16,334 bases of DNA from an uncultured Eubacteriales bacterium (GCA_900551415.1 URWB01000046.1:1-16334); one strand, 5' to 3'. Shown: positions 1 to 8,063, counted from the stretch's first letter. Numbers and translations: made by a program. Notes: generated by a model from the sequence alone, not told the origin.

Positions 1-11
1 GTGAGCGCCAT

Positions 12-50
12 GTGCGCATAGAAATCTCTGATTTCGTTATGCGCACTTTT
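12..50 (+). terminator. Hairpin with T-run, likely terminator of an upstream plus-strand gene
   Basis: GTGCGCATA (12-20) pairs with TATGCGCAC (38-46) and GAAATC (21-26) pairs with GATTTC (30-35), with a 2-nt bulge and a TCT loop, followed by TTTT. This would end a transcript entering from the left of the window. No gene is seen in 1-180. Confidence 0.55.
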
Positions 51-180
51 GTCCTACGCAGCCGCTTGGATTTCAAAAAGAACCGGGCGGCTGTTCCTAT
101 TGAAGGAGAATCCTGCAGGACGGCAAAAATAGGATAAGATGAGAAAAATATCGCCAGGCGTCAGGGCGTCCTGCGTAAAG

Positions 181-227
181 AAAAAAGCGCGGGCGCGCAT
201 CCAAATCGGAAACGCGCCCGCGCTTTT
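181..227 (-). terminator. Rho-independent terminator of the NhaC-family gene
   Basis: A perfect 15-bp inverted repeat (183-197 with 213-227, GC-rich core GCGCGGGCGCG) with a 15-nt loop. Reading on the minus strand, the stem ends in a run of six T and a T-rich tail. It lies 33 bp past the stop of the carrier gene. The plus-strand side also has TTTT, so it could work both ways. Confidence 0.85.
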
Positions 228-259
228 AAAATACCTATGAAATATTTAGAACGTTGCAA

Positions 260-1759
260 TTAAGCTGCTTTGTTCTTTTCGATATTCTTTTTGAGCTGTA
301 CTTCCGGCTCTGTCGGCATCTTGAAGAACGGAATGAATCTGTCCAGACCTGTGAAGGTTAAGATCAACAGGGAGAATACAGCGATCATGGCCATGAAGTT
401 GAACTTGATGAAGTCCAGGTTTGTCAATTGAACCAGCGGATATACACCGGAAGTGATACCGATGTAGAAACCGAGGTAAACGTGCCAAGGAATCAACTGG
501 GAACCGAATACGCCCATCGCGTCGCCGAAGGTCGCGTTTCTGAGTCTCAACTTGTACTCAGCTTCTTCGTCTGCGCATACAACGTTATCCTCGGTAACCT
601 GCTTGATAACCGGTCCGATGGTAACGATCTGTGCCATTTCGTCAGCCAGAGCAGCGTTGCCGAGTAAGGAAAGCACTGCGTTCCAGCCGAGGAGGTGTCT
701 GACCTTCTTGGACATCTTTGCAATTAAGTTTGCCAAAGGCGCGAACGCGTCCATCAGCTGCATAACGCCGCCAAAAGCCGCAACCCACATCATCATCGGG
801 ATAACCCAGGCACCTGCATCCTCAATACCGGTGAAGAGGTAGTTATCCAGGAATTCCTGTACGCCGCAAGCTGTACCTGCGAAGATACCTAAGATGTAGG
901 AGGAAAGGATACCGGAACCGATACAAGCGAAGGTGTTTACACCCAGAACAGCCAGTACGATAACCAGAACCAAAGGAATAACCATGTAAAGCGCAACGCC
1001 GTTCGCAACCTGATCTAAGAGGTCAAGTGCCTGCGGACGTTCTACCGCGAGGAAGTCGAATACTTCCGGAGAAATGTTATCCATAACGGTGGAAGCATCG
1101 CCGGAGCCGTGCAGACCCATGACGGAAGCTGCAACGTAGAACGCGATTGCTGCCAAGATTAAGCAGGAAAGAGACCAAACACCCTGGTGTCTGATTCTGT
1201 CTGTAACCTGTACGCCCTGGATACCGGAGGATACGATGGTCGTATCGGAGATCAGACCGATGTTGTCGCCGAAGCAAGCACCGCCGGCGATCGCGCAGAC
1301 AGTCAGATAGATATCTCCGCCTACGATGTGGGATAACCACAGGAAAATCGGTGCGCAGGCTGCGAACGTACCCCAGGAGGTACCGGTCGCAACGGACAGT
1401 ACGCCTGTGCAGACCAGACCGACGCAAGCGACGGTTCTCGCAGTGACGCCCAGCTTCAGTGCGATGTTTACAACGGAAGCGCCGACACCGAAGCTCATGA
1501 AGCAGCTAGCCATAACATAAGCGAGCATCAGGATGAACAGGGCAACGAGGATGTTGCTGACGGAGCCCATCGCGGCATCCAGACATTCCTGCCATTTTTT
1601 CTTTTCCACCAGCATCGCGATGATGACCGCTGCGAGGAAAGCGAGAGGAGCCGCGATCATAGCGTCCTGACCATCAAAGAGATGGCCTTTGCCGAAGATC
1701 ATCAGCCCTGCCAGTACGAATACCGGCACGAATTTGAGAAATGCTTTTAAACCTTTCAT
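260..1759 (-). CDS. NhaC-family Na+/H+ antiporter-like carrier
   Basis: A 499-residue integral membrane protein with about 11-13 hydrophobic segments and a short basic tail. Family signatures are visible: ATGTSWGT at residues 124-131 and GACFGDNIGLISDTT at 160-174, the NhaC counterpart of the GxxFGDxxSPLSDTT motif. Members sit in the cytoplasmic membrane and couple Na+ or H+ to exchange or uptake; some relatives carry organic acids or amino acids (for example MleN, TyrP or MetT types), so the substrate is open. The start is ATG 1759 with AAGGAG just upstream. It is transcribed from a sigma-54 promoter at 1813-1830 with activator boxes further upstream, divergent from the activator gene. Induction by a specific metabolite, rather than housekeeping sodium control, is inferred; uptake or efflux of a fermentable amino acid or its product is plausible but unproven. 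Confidence 0.88.
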   Translation of the reverse strand: MKGLKAFLKFVPVFVLAGLMIFGKGHLFDGQDAMIAAPLAFLAAVIIAMLVEKKKWQECLDAAMGSVSNILVALFILMLAYVMASCFMSFGVGASVVNIALKLGVTARTVACVGLVCTGVLSVATGTSWGTFAACAPIFLWLSHIVGGDIYLTVCAIAGGACFGDNIGLISDTTIVSSGIQGVQVTDRIRHQGVWSLSCLILAAIAFYVAASVMGLHGSGDASTVMDNISPEVFDFLAVERPQALDLLDQVANGVALYMVIPLVLVIVLAVLGVNTFACIGSGILSSYILGIFAGTACGVQEFLDNYLFTGIEDAGAWVIPMMMWVAAFGGVMQLMDAFAPLANLIAKMSKKVRHLLGWNAVLSLLGNAALADEMAQIVTIGPVIKQVTEDNVVCADEEAEYKLRLRNATFGDAMGVFGSQLIPWHVYLGFYIGITSGVYPLVQLTNLDFIKFNFMAMIAVFSLLILTFTGLDRFIPFFKMPTEPEVQLKKNIEKNKAA

Positions 1760-1812
1760 TTCTTTTTCTCCTTTGAGTTTGATAAGAATAATTATTTCAC
1801 AAACAAATTATA

Positions 1813-1830
1813 TAGCAAGGAACGTGCCAA
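1813..1830 (-). promoter_or_regulatory. Sigma-54 promoter of the NhaC-family gene
   Basis: On the minus strand the sequence reads TTGGCACGTTCCTTGCTA, matching the sigma-54 consensus TGGCACG-N4-TTGC with GG and GC exactly 10 nt apart. Transcription should begin near 1803, giving a leader of about 44 nt before ATG 1759. The same core followed by TATATA recurs at 4798-4815. Confidence 0.9.
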
Positions 1831-1915
1831 AACTCGACAAAAAAACCAAGCGTTGAAATCTCAACCTTGTATACAAGACTATGTAAATCCTAGCGGTTTT
1901 TTAGCACGATAAATT

Positions 1916-1964
1916 GAACCAAAAATGGTTCTGAACCGATTTTGTAAAACCAAAAATGGGTCAA
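1916..1964. promoter_or_regulatory. Upstream activator boxes for the sigma-54 promoter (two copies)
   Basis: Two 18-bp boxes lie at 1916-1933 (GAACCAAAAATGGTTCTG) and 1947-1964 (AAACCAAAAATGGGTCAA). Their starts are 31 bp apart, about three helical turns. The first holds the palindrome GAACCA-N4-TGGTTC. They sit 85-135 bp upstream of the NhaC -24 element, normal for an enhancer-binding protein. The second box ends 5 bp before the -35 of the activator gene, so autoregulation is likely. The same box recurs at 4929-4998. Confidence 0.8.
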
Positions 1965-1969
1965 ACTTC

Positions 1970-1997
1970 TTGACAAGGGGGATAAATATAGTATACT
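1970..1997 (+). promoter_or_regulatory. SigmaA-type promoter of the activator gene
   Basis: TTGACA at 1970-1975 and TATACT at 1992-1997 with a 16-bp spacer. The start site would be near 2004, leaving a leader of about 80 nt to ATG 2085. An activator box directly abuts the -35. Confidence 0.8.
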
Positions 1998-2084
1998 ACT
2001 AGAGAGTGAGAAGGCATTTTGCTGTTTTTTCGCTGGATTTACGCAAAAAAAAGAAAAAAGAGAGAAAATGAGGGAGTTTATACC

Positions 2085-4178
2085 ATGAAATATACAGGAA
2101 CGAAGCGTGCGCTGGAGCCAAAGGGGAGCTTGACGGTTACCGCATGGAAAGTCGATAATCGAAAGGAACTCCAAAGTCGGGAGCTGCGCGTCGCCATTGA
2201 TTGCATTTCGATGGAGCGGGACAGTCTCCTGCAGATCTGCAGTATCTGCGAATACGACGAGGAAAAAATCAAAGAAAAAATATATAAGATTATCGGAGAA
2301 CGCGGTAAGCTGCACAATCCGTATACAGAGAGCGGCGGACTGTTTTCGGGCATTGTCGAGGAAATCGCCGAGGACTTTCACGGAGAACGCGCGCTGAAGC
2401 CAGGAGACCGTGTGGTCAGCATGACCACCCTGACGGCACTGCCATGTTATCTGGAATCCATCGAGAGCATTGACTTTGAGTACGGTTTTCTGCGCTGCAA
2501 GGGCTACGCGATCTGCTTCGAAACGACGCTTCTGCGCGAGATCAATCAATTTGAACCGCGCCAGATCAAGCACCTGCTGCGCGCGCTGAACGAAGAAGGA
2601 AACTTTTGGGGAATCAGCGAGATGCTGACCTCCATGCGGGCGGATAACTGCGTGATCATCGGCAACAGTCTGGTAGAAATCATCCTGTACGCGCGTATGC
2701 TCAAAAATCGCAATCCCGATGTGATCATCACCTGCCTGTTTGAAAGCAGCCGCGGCGGCAGCCTGCAGGGGGAAGAAACAGCGCTGCTTGCAGCGATTGG
2801 AAGCCTTGTCTCCCATATCATGTTCCTGCCGATGAATCTGCCGCTGGAGACCGCGCACGCGGTATTCGAGGCACAGCGTTACAAACCTGTGGATGTTGTG
2901 ATCAATCTGGAAGAAATCAAGGGATGCGAGAGCGTTGCCGCGCTGCTCGTTCGCTCCGGCGGACTGGTCTGCCACACGAATATCGGCAACGCCTATTCGA
3001 AAGGCATGCTGATTGCGGACAGCCTGGGTAAAGAGGTTGTCAATTACGCACTGGACGGAGTCTGCGCGCATACCTTCGACTACGCGATGCAGCTGGTCGT
3101 GAGTACGCAGGATGTATTTGCGAATTTGGACGATTTTTACGCCAAGTCGCAGATCAATCACCTCAAAAAACGGAAGCCTGCCGTCATGAAGGAAGAACGA
3201 ACCCAAATGGCCGCGAAGCAGATCGATGGTTTCCTTTATATGAGCCCGGCGACCGAGTTCATGGTCGAGGAGGTGTTGAACGTGGCACAGTACGACTGCA
3301 ACGTCATCATCCAGGGCGAAACCGGCGTCGGCAAGGAAAAAGTCTTTGATCTGCTGCAGCAGAACAGCCCGCGGCGTTCTCAGCCCTGCGTCAAGATCAA
3401 TTGCGCGACGATCCAGGAAAATCTCGCCGAGTCGGAATTCTTCGGCTACGAGAAGGGTTCCTTCACCGGCGCGGCAACGAGCGGCAAAGAGGGTTATTTT
3501 GAGATCGCCAACAACGGCACGCTCTTTCTCGACGAAATCGGCTCCCTGCCGCTTGCCATGCAGTCCAAGCTGCTGCGCGTTCTGCAGGAGAACAGTTTTT
3601 ATCGGGTCGGCGGAACGACACCGAAGAATGTCAACGTGCGCGTCATCTGCGCGAACAATATTCCGCTGCAAAAGCTGGTCAACGAAGGCAAGTTCCGAGA
3701 GGACCTGTATTATCGTCTGAATATCTGCTGTATCAACGTGCCGCCGCTGCGGGAACGTCCGGAGGATATCGAGTGCCTGGCCGCGGCATTCATCGACCAT
3801 TACAGCTTGAAGTACGGCATTCAAAAAACTTTCACGCCGGAGGCTTATCAAAAGCTGGAGGAATATCACTGGCCCGGCAATGTCAGAGAGCTGGAAAATA
3901 CAGTGCATCGTCTTTACATCAGCGAGCGCGAGCGGCAGATCGGTGAGGACGCGGTGGATGAGCTTTTGAATGTCAACGTATATAATGAAAGCATGATTGA
4001 CCTCAAACGCGAGGTGCGCCGCGAAGAAAGCCTTGATTTCAACAAGATCATGGACGAGCAGGAAAAAAAGCTGATTGCCTACGCACTCAAAAAAGAGGGC
4101 ACAACGCGTAAGGCAGCGGAGTTTTTGAATATTCCGCAGACCACGCTCGCACGCAAAAAAATCAAGCATCAGCTCTAA
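2085..4178 (+). CDS. Sigma-54-dependent activator with a diaminohexanoate-dehydrogenase-like sensor domain
   Basis: A 697-residue bacterial enhancer-binding protein. The start is ATG 2085 (GGGAG SD 9 bp upstream); an in-frame ATG at 2019 lacks an SD. Residues 1 to about 350 resemble L-erythro-3,5-diaminohexanoate dehydrogenase of lysine fermentation (LEPKG near the start, GERGKLHNP, then SGG), a zinc-type alcohol dehydrogenase fold. The Rossmann loop reads GNSLVE (193-198) instead of GxGxxG, so catalysis is doubtful and ligand sensing likely. The AAA+ domain has Walker A GETGVGKE (411-418), the sigma-54 contact loop as GSFTGA (458-463; usual GAFTGA), Walker B LFLDE (480-484) and FREDLYYRLN with the arginine finger. 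Residues 672-697 form a TyrR/Fis-like helix-turn-helix. It has its own sigmaA promoter and lies between two sigma-54 promoters sharing its likely boxes, so it probably controls both. The ligand, perhaps a diamino acid or relative, is inference. Confidence 0.9.
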   Translation: MKYTGTKRALEPKGSLTVTAWKVDNRKELQSRELRVAIDCISMERDSLLQICSICEYDEEKIKEKIYKIIGERGKLHNPYTESGGLFSGIVEEIAEDFHGERALKPGDRVVSMTTLTALPCYLESIESIDFEYGFLRCKGYAICFETTLLREINQFEPRQIKHLLRALNEEGNFWGISEMLTSMRADNCVIIGNSLVEIILYARMLKNRNPDVIITCLFESSRGGSLQGEETALLAAIGSLVSHIMFLPMNLPLETAHAVFEAQRYKPVDVVINLEEIKGCESVAALLVRSGGLVCHTNIGNAYSKGMLIADSLGKEVVNYALDGVCAHTFDYAMQLVVSTQDVFANLDDFYAKSQINHLKKRKPAVMKEERTQMAAKQIDGFLYMSPATEFMVEEVLNVAQYDCNVIIQGETGVGKEKVFDLLQQNSPRRSQPCVKINCATIQENLAESEFFGYEKGSFTGAATSGKEGYFEIANNGTLFLDEIGSLPLAMQSKLLRVLQENSFYRVGGTTPKNVNVRVICANNIPLQKLVNEGKFREDLYYRLNICCINVPPLRERPEDIECLAAAFIDHYSLKYGIQKTFTPEAYQKLEEYHWPGNVRELENTVHRLYISERERQIGEDAVDELLNVNVYNESMIDLKREVRREESLDFNKIMDEQEKKLIAYALKKEGTTRKAAEFLNIPQTTLARKKIKHQL

Positions 4179-4375
4179 AGCGCGGCCAGATGCCTTCGCC
4201 GCCTTACACGCTCGAAACATGTTTCCCCTTCGCCGCATGGTTCGCGCGAAACACAGTTTGTCTGCTGACACATTGCGAGGGCCTTTGCGGCACGTTTATG
4301 ACGATTTGGACGGACAGCGTTTTCATACAGCACAGTGCCTTTCAATTTGGATAGGGCGCCGGCGCGCAAAAATGA

Positions 4376-4406
4376 AAATCCGAGGTGTATGGGGCACCTC
4401 GGATTT
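4376..4406 (-). terminator. Terminator of the 79-residue gene, perhaps shared with the activator gene
   Basis: A perfect 12-bp inverted repeat (4376-4387 with 4395-4406, AAATCCGAGGTG) around a 7-nt loop. On the minus strand it is followed by TTTTCATTTTT. It lies 72 bp past the small gene and 198 bp after the activator gene; on the plus strand the T-run is poor. The stretch 4179-4375 shows no gene. Confidence 0.75.
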
Positions 4407-4477
4407 CCAGTTCATTCTTTATTTATTTTCTGTTAATTTAACTTGTTCGCAAGTAGGATTGTGTTTTGGTCGCCGGC

Positions 4478-4717
4478 CTATTTCATAGTCCAGGTCTGGA
4501 TTTTAAAGTCCTGACCGACTTCCTTGAGAGAGTCAAATCCCGCGATGATGGTTGCTTTGATCTCATCGTCTGTAAAATCGTGAAAGTCACGCTTTGCGAT
4601 GTTTTCCATCGCGACTTTGATCGTTTCCGCTGCAGTCTGCGGGTCCATGCCGTTGTAAGGAACGGTGCTGATTGCTTCGTTGAATGCGTTGTCTAATAAT
4701 TCTTTCTTGTTAGCCAT
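4478..4717 (-). CDS. Small protein of unknown function under sigma-54 control
   Basis: Encodes 79 residues starting MANKKELLDNAF. I do not recognise the family. It is soluble and mostly helical by composition, without signal peptide, membrane segment or cysteine. The start is ATG 4717: GGAGG lies 7 nt upstream, while the in-frame ATG at 4732 would place that SD inside the gene. It has its own sigma-54 promoter (4798-4815), three activator boxes (4929-4998) and a terminator, so it is a monocistronic, strongly controlled unit, which argues that it is real. Sharing promoter type and boxes with the NhaC-family gene suggests a role in the same response, for example an accessory or regulatory protein for metabolism of the sensed compound. 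That role is inference. Confidence 0.8.
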   Translation of the reverse strand: MANKKELLDNAFNEAISTVPYNGMDPQTAAETIKVAMENIAKRDFHDFTDDEIKATIIAGFDSLKEVGQDFKIQTWTMK

Positions 4718-4797
4718 AATAATTACCTCCATTTTTTTTACATCTTTTGATTCGTTCTTTGGGGATGCTCTGTTTCATCCCTTGTTGCACCTATATA

Positions 4798-4815
4798 TAG
4801 CAAAAGGCGTGCCAA
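4798..4815 (-). promoter_or_regulatory. Sigma-54 promoter of the 79-residue gene
   Basis: The minus strand reads TTGGCACGCCTTTTGCTA, with GG-N10-GC spacing and full match to TGGCACG-N4-TTGC. The start site should be near 4788, about 70 nt before ATG 4717. It differs from the NhaC promoter core (1813-1830) only in the N4 region and its edge. Confidence 0.9.
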
Positions 4816-4928
4816 CTTTCAAAAATACGAAAAAAAGCGTAAAAAAACAAATAAATAGGAAAAAATGAGAAAAAAACAGCCGTTTTTTTGTTATAATCTT
4901 CAAAACGAGAAAAAATGTAAAAAAGAAA

Positions 4929-4998
4929 GAGCCAAAAATGGGTCAAGATCTAGGTGGTTTGACTCATTTTTGGCTCGGTATTGACCAAGATTCGGTTC
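4929..4998. promoter_or_regulatory. Upstream activator boxes (three copies, including an inverted pair)
   Basis: GAGCCAAAAATGGGTCAA at 4929-4946 and its inverted near copy at 4959-4976 (minus strand GAGCCAAAAATGAGTCAA) have starts 30 bp apart. A third, weaker inverted copy lies at 4981-4998 (minus strand GAACCGAATCTTGGTCAA), 22 bp further. They match the boxes at 1916-1964 and lie about 115-185 bp upstream of the sigma-54 promoter at 4798-4815, as expected of enhancer sites for the neighbouring activator. Confidence 0.8.
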
Positions 4999-5036
4999 AA
5001 AGGCAGTGGGGCAGGGCGAAGCCGCGCGCCCCTCTG

Positions 5037-8000
5037 CTACTCGATGGATTTTAAGGATTCCGCCATATTGATCTTGTTCAGGCGGAAGTACATCGCGCAG
5101 TTGACGATCAGCGCGAAGGCGAAAGTCATCACGAGCGCCAGCAGATAGCTGCGCGGCTCTACATGCACGTCGAAGCTCAAAAGATCGACTTGAATCTCAT
5201 TCATCACGAAGGTATGGAACCATTTGCCGACCGGCATGCCGACCAGCGCCGCGATGGCAGTGAGCACGATGTTTTCTCGGAAGACGTAAGCATTCGTCTC
5301 GCTCGGATAGAAGCCGAGCACCTTGATGGTCGCAATCTCGCGGACACGCTCTGTGATGTTGATGTTGGTCAGGTTGTACAGCACAATGAATGCCAAAGCG
5401 CCGGCGCAGACCATGATCAGGATGATGACGTAATCCAGACTGGCCATCATATTGCTGACGCGGTCGCGCATATCCTGTGTGATGCTGACAGAGGCTACAT
5501 GCCGCGCGTTCATCAGCTCCGCGCCATCCGCGCGCGGGTCCTCCAAAACGCCGTCCGCATCGCGATGTCCGATGACATAGGCCGTGTTGATTTCCGGATG
5601 TCCCCATGCGCCGCGGTAGGTATCGAGGTCAATATAGACGTAATTGTAAACATGGTTTTCACACAAAGCGGCAATGGTAAGATCCATTTCGCGCATGTCG
5701 CTGTCGTAAACCGTCAGCGTGTCACCGACCGTCAGCTTGAGATTTTCTCCGAGATTTTTGTTGATGATACAGCTACCGCCTGTCGGATAATCGAGCAAGC
5801 GGTCTTCGTCCTTAAGCGTGATAAAATCCGCGATCGGGTCAGCGGGATCCGCGACGATCATGTTGACCGACTTGATTTGTGTGCCGGTGTGTACGTCTAC
5901 CGAGAGCGCATTGAGGAACAGCGCCTCGTCAATGTAGTCCGCGTTCTTTGTCAGGAAGGCTTCCTGCTGCGCTTCACTCATGTCGCGGTCGAAGGTGACA
6001 GTGTAATCATTGTGAAAAATTTCGTCGTACTGCACGCTGATGATATTTTTGATGGAATCCGACAGCCCCATCGCGGTGATCAGCAGCGCCGTACAGCCGC
6101 AGATGCCCAGAACCATCATAAAGAAACGCTTTTTGTAGCGGAAAATATTGCGCAGGCAGACCTTGTGCAGGAATTTGAGGCGATTCCATATAAAAGGTAC
6201 ATGCTCCAGCAGAATGCGCTTGCCGAGCGCCGGTGACTTCGGTCGGATCAGTTCCGCGGGCACATTCACAAGCTCCGCGTAGCAGCAGTAAATCGTCGTG
6301 CCCACACAGCAGAGAATCGCCGCGAGGATGGAGAGCGCGCCCAGCGTACCGTTGACAACGAAGATGAGGTCGGCGAAGTCGTACATCATGCCGTAAGCGG
6401 TCCAAATAACGGATGGGAACAGATAGATGCCGCCAAAAAATCCGATCAGACCGCCGATCAGCGAGGCACTGCCCGCGTAGAACATATATTTTCCGAGAAT
6501 CCGTCCCTTGCCGTAGCCGAGCGCCTTGAGCACACCGATCTGCGTGCGCTGCTCATCGATCATGCGTGTCATCGTAGTCATGCAGACCAGGGCTGCCACG
6601 AGGAAGAAGAATACCGGGAACACCCTGGCGATGGAATCTACGATACTGGTATCATTGTCAAAGCAGACGTAACCGATATTGGTGTCGCGGCCGAGGACGT
6701 AGGTTTTTGGATTTTCGATGTCGTCCACTTTTTTGCGCGCGTCTTCGATCTCCTCTTCGGCGTCCGCGACTTTTTTCTTTCCATCCTTCAGTTCCTTGCG
6801 GCCGTCAGCCAGTTCTTTTTTGGAATTTGCAAGCTCCCTGCGGCCCTTCGCCAGCTTTTCGTAGCCGTCGTTCAGCTTGTCTTCTCCGGCCTCGATCTTT
6901 GCCTTCGCGTCCGCGAGCTCCTTGGCGGCAGCTTCAAACTGTGCGTCCGCCTGCGCCTTTGCTTCCTGATATTGCGCAAGAGCTTGATCGTAGTACGGGG
7001 TGCCCGCGGCGGCATCGATCTGCGCTTTCTGCGCGTCGAGCTGCGCATAAGCATCAGCCTTTTGCTTTTCGTAATCTGCAAGTCCTGTCTCATAGTCCTT
7101 TTTGGACTGTGTCAGTTCCTTTTTGGAAGTGTCGAGTTTCTTTTGGTTATCGTCCAGCTCTTTCTGCCCGTCGCGGATCTTTTTCTCGCCGTCCGCGAGC
7201 TCTTTTTCCGCGTCCGCGAGCTCTTGCTTGGCGTCATCGAGCTTATCCTGCGCCTCGGACAGCTTATCGTTGGCTTCGGTGACGATCTCGTCATATCGGC
7301 TGCTTGCGCAGGTTTCAAGGGCGTCCTCCAGCGGCGTTTTCACCGCGTCCGCATTCTTTTTGTACGCGTCGGAATAGATCTTGCCGCCTTCGGCAAGGCA
7401 GACATAAATCTCGGTATAAACCTCGCTGTCCCATCCGTCCTCCGGTATATAAAGGTAGGTTGCGACGCTGCCGTTGCCCAAAGAGGTCGAGCCGCGTTCA
7501 AAATTCAAGTAGAGCGGAGACTCGCAGATGCCGACCAGTTCGTATGTATCATAGGCGAGCAGGTCTTTCGTATCCTGCTTGTTGTTGTCGGTGATGCGGA
7601 TTTTTTTGCCGATATCGTCCGCGCTGAAATAGCGCGCGTCACCGACGCATTGATTCGGTTTGTCCGGCAGATTTCCGGCTTCGAGCGCGGGGGTATTGAT
7701 ATCGGAAAGCAGCGTGTGCAGCTTGGCAACCTTTTCGCCGGTTTCTGCGTCTGTGTCTCCTTTTTTGTCTGTGAGCAGAAAAAGCGCGTCGGCGGAATAG
7801 CTGCCGCGGGCCTTGGCGATACCGTCCAGGGCTTGCATTTTTGTAACGTCTTTTTTCTCCAGACCGAGCGTGGACATCAGTTCATAGTCATAGAAATTGT
7901 GCTGCGCGTAGAAGGTGTCACCCGTCAGAATAAAATCCTCTTTGCAGATTTTGAGCCCGCAAAAGAAGCCGACGCCCAACGCGCAGATCGCCAGGATCGC

Positions 8001-8063
8001 GATCCAGCGGCTGAAGCTGCCCTTGATCTCCCGCAGCGTGGATTTGGTCATCGCGTTTTTCAT
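5037..8063 (-). CDS. FtsX-like ABC transporter permease with a long coiled-coil insert
   Basis: Encodes 1008 residues from ATG 8063 (AAGGCGG SD); upstream in-frame residues to 8180 overlap the ATPase gene and are not favoured. There is one TM helix at about 20-38, then a large extracytoplasmic region. Residues 262-450 are a heptad-like coiled coil of repeated KELxDG / ELADAEKEL units. A first FtsX unit begins near residue 483 (TM helix, then DEQRTQIGVLKALGYG). A second extracytoplasmic part follows, then a C-terminal FtsX unit containing ITERVREIATIKVLGF. This is the MacB/FtsX (type VII) layout, in which the permease moves substrates or force across the membrane rather than importing nutrients. 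The partner ATPase lies 16 bp upstream. The substrate is unknown; such Firmicutes systems often act in export, antimicrobial peptide defence or envelope work. Confidence 0.9.
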   Translation of the reverse strand: MKNAMTKSTLREIKGSFSRWIAILAICALGVGFFCGLKICKEDFILTGDTFYAQHNFYDYELMSTLGLEKKDVTKMQALDGIAKARGSYSADALFLLTDKKGDTDAETGEKVAKLHTLLSDINTPALEAGNLPDKPNQCVGDARYFSADDIGKKIRITDNNKQDTKDLLAYDTYELVGICESPLYLNFERGSTSLGNGSVATYLYIPEDGWDSEVYTEIYVCLAEGGKIYSDAYKKNADAVKTPLEDALETCASSRYDEIVTEANDKLSEAQDKLDDAKQELADAEKELADGEKKIRDGQKELDDNQKKLDTSKKELTQSKKDYETGLADYEKQKADAYAQLDAQKAQIDAAAGTPYYDQALAQYQEAKAQADAQFEAAAKELADAKAKIEAGEDKLNDGYEKLAKGRRELANSKKELADGRKELKDGKKKVADAEEEIEDARKKVDDIENPKTYVLGRDTNIGYVCFDNDTSIVDSIARVFPVFFFLVAALVCMTTMTRMIDEQRTQIGVLKALGYGKGRILGKYMFYAGSASLIGGLIGFFGGIYLFPSVIWTAYGMMYDFADLIFVVNGTLGALSILAAILCCVGTTIYCCYAELVNVPAELIRPKSPALGKRILLEHVPFIWNRLKFLHKVCLRNIFRYKKRFFMMVLGICGCTALLITAMGLSDSIKNIISVQYDEIFHNDYTVTFDRDMSEAQQEAFLTKNADYIDEALFLNALSVDVHTGTQIKSVNMIVADPADPIADFITLKDEDRLLDYPTGGSCIINKNLGENLKLTVGDTLTVYDSDMREMDLTIAALCENHVYNYVYIDLDTYRGAWGHPEINTAYVIGHRDADGVLEDPRADGAELMNARHVASVSITQDMRDRVSNMMASLDYVIILIMVCAGALAFIVLYNLTNINITERVREIATIKVLGFYPSETNAYVFRENIVLTAIAALVGMPVGKWFHTFVMNEIQVDLLSFDVHVEPRSYLLALVMTFAFALIVNCAMYFRLNKINMAESLKSIE

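Noticed and set aside
2019..2084. Upstream in-frame start of the activator (ATG 2019)
   Set aside because: There is no SD before it, while ATG 2085 has GGGAG and begins where dehydrogenase similarity starts.
1890..4271. Open frame of 793 codons on the minus strand opposite the activator gene
   Set aside because: It is the antisense of a gene with all AAA+ motifs; the product shows no domain, and its start region has no SD. It is a by-product of codon bias.
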